A DNA stretch of 18,421 bases from CAYXDO01 sp964463485 (GTDB lineage: Bacteria > Myxococcota > Kuafuiibacteriia > Kuafuiibacteriales > Kuafuiibacteriaceae). The number at the start of each line of letters is the position of its first letter. Position 1 is the first letter of the stretch. The notes under the pieces were generated by a model. It was not told the origin of the DNA and ran no database searches. It saw only the letters and a list, made by a program, of their open reading frames with translations. Made by a program: the position numbers and the translations under genes. Shown piece by piece: positions 14,753 through 18,421 of the stretch. The DNA is taken from assembly GCA_964463485.1 (NCBI GenBank), contig CAYXDO010000201.1, positions 1 to 18,421 of the forward strand, given 5' to 3'.

Positions 14753-16159
14753 ATGGCTACGAACCCGTGGGGAGCAGCACTCGAGGGGCCCCACCGCGCC
14801 TGCTCTCTCGCGCTCGCCATTCTGATCTCCGCTGACGCGTTCGCCGTCGGCACGTCCTCCGTCGCGCCGGATTCACCGCCGCCTGGAGCGATCCTCTTGG
14901 AGGACGCGGCCGAGGACGCCTTCGCTCCTTCCATCATCGAGTCCGTCGAGGTGGTCGGCAATGAGCACACGGCGCGCGAGGTCGTGCTCTCGCGACTCTA
15001 CGTCGCCACTGGAGATCTCTTGGAAGAGCCCCGGCTCGAGCAGTCACGGCTGCGCTTGCTGGGTACTGGCTTCTTCGAGTCGGTCGAGCTGTCGCTTCGT
15101 CGGGGCTCGCGAAAGGGGCGGGTGGTGTTGCTCGTCGAGGTCGTGGAGCGAAACACGATCACCATCGACGGGCTGTACCTCGGCGCCTCGAGCGTGACGC
15201 CGTTCTTCGCTGGCCTCGGAATTCACGAGAGCAACTTTCTCGGTCAGGGTGTCAGCGCTGGCGCCGCGTTCGTCGCCGGTCGAGATCGCTTCGCCATCGA
15301 CGCCCACCTCTTCGTGCCCGAGCTCCTCGGCGCGATCTCCCTCTCGGCTTCCGGCTTACTCGTCGAAGGACAGGAGACCCTCGACCCGACTGATCCCGAG
15401 GAGCTCCTCCTGTCGTACTCACGCGCGGGTGGCCGAATTGGGCTCGGCGTGCGCGCCGGTCCAGCGCAACAGATCGCGGTCTCGTATCGGCTCGAGTCCG
15501 TCGTCGCGGACCGGCTCCCGAACATCGACCCCAAACCGCTTCGCTCTGCGCCCTCCATTCAATTCGACGAGTCGATCTTGTCGACGCTGAGTGTGGCTTA
15601 CGAACGAGATACGCGCGACGATCCCTTCGTCGCACGGCAGGGATCGAGGTTCCTGCTGGCCGTGGAGACGGGCACCCGGTTGCTCGGTTCCAGCTACGAA
15701 TTCTCGAGGTACACCGCGTCCGCAGAGATCGCCTTCGCGGTGTGGCGAGAGCACTCGCTGCGATTCAGGGGGTTCGGAGGGTTGGTCCAGGGGAACACTC
15801 CGTTCTTCAATCAGTTCCTCCTGAGTGACTATGCGTTCTTTGCTTTCGGACGAGACGCCCTTCCGCGGGCCCTAGGGCTGAATTTTTCGGCGTTCAACGA
15901 CTACGACGATCTCATCGGGAGTGTCGGCGTCGAGTATGCGATTCCCGTGGTGAGCGGCGACGGCTGGCCGTATCGCGGTTATTTTTACCTGGGTGCGGAT
16001 CTTTCGGCGACCGCATCGCTCGAGGAAACTCAGGACGACCCCACCGGCCGTGGGTTCGGCGCGCGCTTTCCACTCTCGTTCGATCTGGGACTGCGCTTCG
16101 ACACCACCATTGGATATTTCACCATCTCTACGTCGTACCTCCTGGACGTCGTCTTCTGA
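14753..16159 (+). CDS. Omp85-family outer-membrane protein with one POTRA domain
   Basis: A 468-residue protein. The N-terminus (17-31) is a signal peptide. A single POTRA domain spans about 59-134: IIESVEVVGNEHTAREVVL, LRLLGTGFFESVELSL, VVLLVEVVERN. A 16-stranded-barrel-like region follows from about 138 to the end, with YERDTRDDPFVARQGSRF, RFRGFGGLVQG and GVEYAIPV strands, terminating in Phe as many barrels do. BamA has five POTRAs, TamA three and TpsB transporters two, so this is a reduced member. Where the barrel lock motif (V/I)RGF is expected after PFFNQFLL, I read AFGRDALPRALGL, a degenerate version. AAGGAG lies just before the ATG. It sits between a secreted beta-rich protein and a DUF4390-like gene; a role in inserting or exporting the former is inference. 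Confidence 0.82.
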   Translation: MATNPWGAALEGPHRACSLALAILISADAFAVGTSSVAPDSPPPGAILLEDAAEDAFAPSIIESVEVVGNEHTAREVVLSRLYVATGDLLEEPRLEQSRLRLLGTGFFESVELSLRRGSRKGRVVLLVEVVERNTITIDGLYLGASSVTPFFAGLGIHESNFLGQGVSAGAAFVAGRDRFAIDAHLFVPELLGAISLSASGLLVEGQETLDPTDPEELLLSYSRAGGRIGLGVRAGPAQQIAVSYRLESVVADRLPNIDPKPLRSAPSIQFDESILSTLSVAYERDTRDDPFVARQGSRFLLAVETGTRLLGSSYEFSRYTASAEIAFAVWREHSLRFRGFGGLVQGNTPFFNQFLLSDYAFFAFGRDALPRALGLNFSAFNDYDDLIGSVGVEYAIPVVSGDGWPYRGYFYLGADLSATASLEETQDDPTGRGFGARFPLSFDLGLRFDTTIGYFTISTSYLLDVVF

Positions 16160-16168
16160 GGCTCGAAC

Positions 16169-16816
16169 GTGGGGAGGCGAGTCGCGTGGCTGGGCTTGGC
16201 GCTTGCGTTTTGCGCCTCGGACGCGCGGGCCGACGAGACCGAGCCGGAGACCCTCGTCGCCAAGCTCACGACCGTGGGCGGCGCGGCCCACGTGAGCTTC
16301 GATCTCTCCGCGGCCTTCACCGAGGAGTTCCGAAAGCGGGTGGCCGGTGGGCTGGAGGGTCTCGCGGTGGTCGATCTCACGTTTTCGGATCCCTTCGGTC
16401 GGATGGTCTCCAGCCGCTCGAGGGTGTGCCGATTTCACCTCGACATCTGGGAGGATATCTTGGAGGCGCGGATCAGCGACGGTGGCCGCCGACGAAGATA
16501 TGGGTTCTTACTCATCGATGATGGATTTCGCGCATGTGGTCTCTTCGACAAGCTCGAGATCGCCCGGATGGAGCGACTTTCGTTCGCCCGAGGGTACGTG
16601 CTCCGAGTGACGTTGCGACTGAATCCGCTGTCCGAAGATCTCATGCGTGAGTCTCGTGAGTTCATGTCGAACCCCCGCGGTACGGCTCTGGATCGTCCTC
16701 GGAGCTTCTTCGGAGCGATCGCGCGCCTGTTCAGCTCCGAGGAGGAGCTCGACACCGGAGAGACCTTCGTCTTCGAAGCCAGCGGGTTACAGAGACCGGA
16801 GACCGCGTCGCCATGA
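16169..16816 (+). CDS. DUF4390-like exported protein
   Basis: A 215-residue exported protein with a signal peptide (VAWLGLALAFCASDARA, cleavage before DETEP). The mature part is beta-rich (VSFDLSAAFTEEF, LAVVDLTFSDPF, RVCRFHLDIWEDI, SFARGYVLRVTLRLNPLS) and resembles DUF4390 proteins, which in Betaproteobacteria precede an NtrY-type kinase, the same arrangement as here. The family has no established biochemical role. The GTG start is preceded by GAGG 8 nt upstream and lies 9 nt after the Omp85 stop; the stop overlaps the kinase start by ATGA. A periplasmic accessory or ligand-binding partner of the kinase is a reasonable guess. The DUF4390 match is by eye and is the least certain part. Confidence 0.65.
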   Translation: MGRRVAWLGLALAFCASDARADETEPETLVAKLTTVGGAAHVSFDLSAAFTEEFRKRVAGGLEGLAVVDLTFSDPFGRMVSSRSRVCRFHLDIWEDILEARISDGGRRRRYGFLLIDDGFRACGLFDKLEIARMERLSFARGYVLRVTLRLNPLSEDLMRESREFMSNPRGTALDRPRSFFGAIARLFSSEEELDTGETFVFEASGLQRPETASP

Positions 16817-18291
16817 GTCGCCGGCGTGTATCGCGCTTCGAGCGGCGGATCCTCGCCGCGATCTTCCTCGCGGGGATCGCACCCTTCGTGATCTCGCTGA
16901 TGTTCTTGCCCGCAATCCTCGAGCTGCGCGTCGGGCTCAGCGTCCATGAGCGAGTGCGGGCTCAGCTCGAGGCCTCCGCCGTGTTCTACAAGGAGTTCTT
17001 CGACACCAAGAAGCGTGAGTTCGCGGCCCGCGCCGAGGCCATCGCGCGCGACCCGATCTTGTTGCGAGCGGCCGCGGGTCCGTCCGTCGAAGACCTCGAA
17101 GCCAGGCTCTCCCAGACGATCGATGACAACGCGGACGTCGCCTCGTTGACAGTGTTCGACCCCAAGGGGGCGACCATCTCGGTGGCCCGCCGCAAGCTGG
17201 ACGCGGCGCGATTCACCTCGAAGACGCTCCTGATTCCGCTCGGCGTCGGCGAGGCGCCGAAGCTGGCGGTCGAGCTCGTCATGTCGAAGAGCTACATCGC
17301 CGATCGGGATCGCGCCGAGGAGGTGGCCAAGCTCTACGCGGCCGCCTCGAAGTACGCGGGTGAGTTTCAGAAGGAGAGCTTGCTGAGTTACGTGCTGTTG
17401 ACCTCCGTCGCGCTCTTCGCCGCGCTCGCGCTCGGATATTTGCTCGCGCGCCAGGTCACCAAGCGAATCAGCGAGCTGGTTCGAGGCACCGAGCGCGTGG
17501 CCTCCGGCGAGCTGGACGCGCGGGTCGAGCCGAAGGGTCGCGACGAGATCACCGAGCTCACCGGGGCCTTCAACAAGATGGTGGCGGACGTCCAGAGCGC
17601 GCAGGATCGAATCGTTTATCTCGAGAAAGTATCGGGCTGGCAGGAGCTCGCGAGGAGGCTCGCCCACGAGATCAAGAACCCGCTCACTCCGATTCAGCTC
17701 GCCATCCAGGAGCTCCGCCGCCGCGCCCCTGAGGGTGACCCGAAGTTCTCCAAGCTCGTCGAGGACGCTTCCTCCGTGGTGGAAGAGGAGATCGCGTCCC
17801 TCACGCGCCTCGTGAATGAGTTTTCACAGTTTGCGCGACTGCCCGAGGTCGTCCCGGAGACCGTCGAGGTCCGCGGGTTCGTGGAGGAGTTCTTGGCCGC
17901 GTACAACCGGTTCGAGCCCGACGCGCAGGTCGACGCGGTCCTGGGTTCCGAGGAGCTGAAGGCGAACCTCGATCGCGTGCTCATGAGGAGAGTGCTCGCG
18001 AATCTCGCCACCAACGCGATTCAGGCCGCCGGCGTCGGAAAGGCGAGACTCAGAATTTCGTGCGCCCGGGTGAGGGAGGGCGTCGAGATTCGGATCGAAG
18101 ACAACGGCCCCGGAGTACCCATCGGGGACGAGGAGAAGATCTTCGAACCCTATTTCACCACGAAGTCAGAGGGTACGGGGCTCGGCCTCGCCATCGTGAA
18201 GAAGATCGTGCTGCAGCACCAAGGCACGGTCCGAGTCGTTCGGTCGTCGCTCGGCGGAGCTGGGTTCTCGATTCGGCTGCCGAGCGTTTGA
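16813..18291 (+). CDS. NtrY-like membrane sensor histidine kinase
   Basis: A 492-residue sensor kinase. Transmembrane helix 1 lies at about 13-35, an extracytoplasmic sensor region at 36-190 and helix 2 at 190-212 (LLSYVLLTSVALFAALALGYLL). A HAMP linker spans 213-262. The dimerisation/phosphoacceptor motif LAHEIKNPLTPIQLA carries His285. The catalytic domain has the N box RVLANLATNAIQAA (393-406), the G1 box EDNGPGVP (429-436), an F box FEPYFTT (444-450) and the G2 box GTGLGLAIVKKI (454-465). The WQELARRLAHEIKNPLTPIQ run is characteristic of the NtrY subgroup; no PAS domain is obvious. It overlaps the DUF4390-like gene and ends the seven-gene run. No response regulator follows in the remaining 130 bp, so its partner is elsewhere or beyond the repeat. 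Confidence 0.92.
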   Translation: MSRRRVSRFERRILAAIFLAGIAPFVISLMFLPAILELRVGLSVHERVRAQLEASAVFYKEFFDTKKREFAARAEAIARDPILLRAAAGPSVEDLEARLSQTIDDNADVASLTVFDPKGATISVARRKLDAARFTSKTLLIPLGVGEAPKLAVELVMSKSYIADRDRAEEVAKLYAAASKYAGEFQKESLLSYVLLTSVALFAALALGYLLARQVTKRISELVRGTERVASGELDARVEPKGRDEITELTGAFNKMVADVQSAQDRIVYLEKVSGWQELARRLAHEIKNPLTPIQLAIQELRRRAPEGDPKFSKLVEDASSVVEEEIASLTRLVNEFSQFARLPEVVPETVEVRGFVEEFLAAYNRFEPDAQVDAVLGSEELKANLDRVLMRRVLANLATNAIQAAGVGKARLRISCARVREGVEIRIEDNGPGVPIGDEEKIFEPYFTTKSEGTGLGLAIVKKIVLQHQGTVRVVRSSLGGAGFSIRLPSV

Positions 18292-18337
18292 GCAGAAGCC
18301 TTGGGGGCGGCCGTGGTCGCGAAGTTGCGAATCCGAT

Positions 18338-18421
18338 GATCGGAGGTCTGATTCGGCGTTCTGATTTGGCGGTCTGATTCGGAGGTCGGATTCGGAGGTC
18401 GGATTCGGAGGTCTGATTCGG
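18338..18421. repeat. 13-bp tandem repeat running off the window
   Basis: Seven contiguous copies, the last cut by the window end, of a unit GATTCGGAGGTCT/G: 18338-18349 (12 bp, one base short), 18350-18362, 18363-18375, 18376-18388, 18389-18401, 18402-18414 and 18415-18421. The first three copies are degenerate and the later ones nearly identical, as expected if the array is growing at its distal side. It starts 46 bp after the kinase stop codon. Its sequence is unrelated to the 1-170 array. The spacer 18292-18337 shows no clear terminator. Confidence 0.93.

Noticed and set aside
12662..16159. Two-partner secretion (TpsA/TpsB) pair
   Set aside because: The secreted protein lacks a visible TPS haemagglutinin-type domain and has its own barrel-like end, and the Omp85 has one POTRA, not two.

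Overview
The window reads as GC-rich chromosomal DNA from a Gram-negative bacterium, most likely a myxobacterium (Myxococcota, perhaps the Polyangia side). That is inference from gene content, not a marker-gene placement. The grounds are a DUF4388-like/J-domain/TPR protein, a PEGA-domain secreted protein, a lipoprotein with 29 cysteines, two predicted outer-membrane beta-barrel proteins, and heavy GC bias at third codon positions. No rRNA, tRNA, CRISPR array, insertion sequence or prophage gene was seen.

Layout: (1) 1-170 is a hierarchical tandem repeat (20-bp unit built from a 6-bp unit). (2) 192-4404, minus strand, is a tight three-gene operon: PEGA-domain protein, cysteine-rich lipoprotein, DUF4388-like/J-domain/TPR protein, with gaps of 6-7 nt. 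(3) 4405-4796 has no convincing gene. (4) 4797-7214, minus strand, is a large HerA/FtsK-superfamily ATPase with a C-terminal coiled-coil region. (5) 7413-8083, plus strand, is a vapBC-type toxin-antitoxin pair with overlapping genes and a possibly leaderless promoter. (6) 8217-9059, minus strand, is a ParA/Soj ATPase with no parB beside it. (7) 9060-9324 is a divergent regulatory region packed with inverted and direct repeats plus a good sigma70-like promoter. (8) 9325-18291, plus strand, is a run of seven genes with gaps of 21 nt or less and two ATGA overlaps: etfB, etfA, an RNase E/G, a large secreted beta-rich protein, a single-POTRA Omp85-like protein, a DUF4390-like periplasmic protein, and an NtrY-like sensor histidine kinase. 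(9) 18338-18421 is a 13-bp tandem repeat that runs off the window.

How it fits together: the plus-strand cluster starts with central electron transfer (EtfAB) and RNA processing, then becomes an envelope module. The order secreted/barrel protein - Omp85 - periplasmic DUF4390-like protein - membrane sensor kinase suggests an outer-membrane assembly or surveillance unit whose state could be read by the kinase. The minus-strand operon similarly joins a probable cell-envelope protein, a lipoprotein and a cytoplasmic co-chaperone-like protein. These envelope groupings are the best candidates for undescribed systems here; their functions are inferred from context only.
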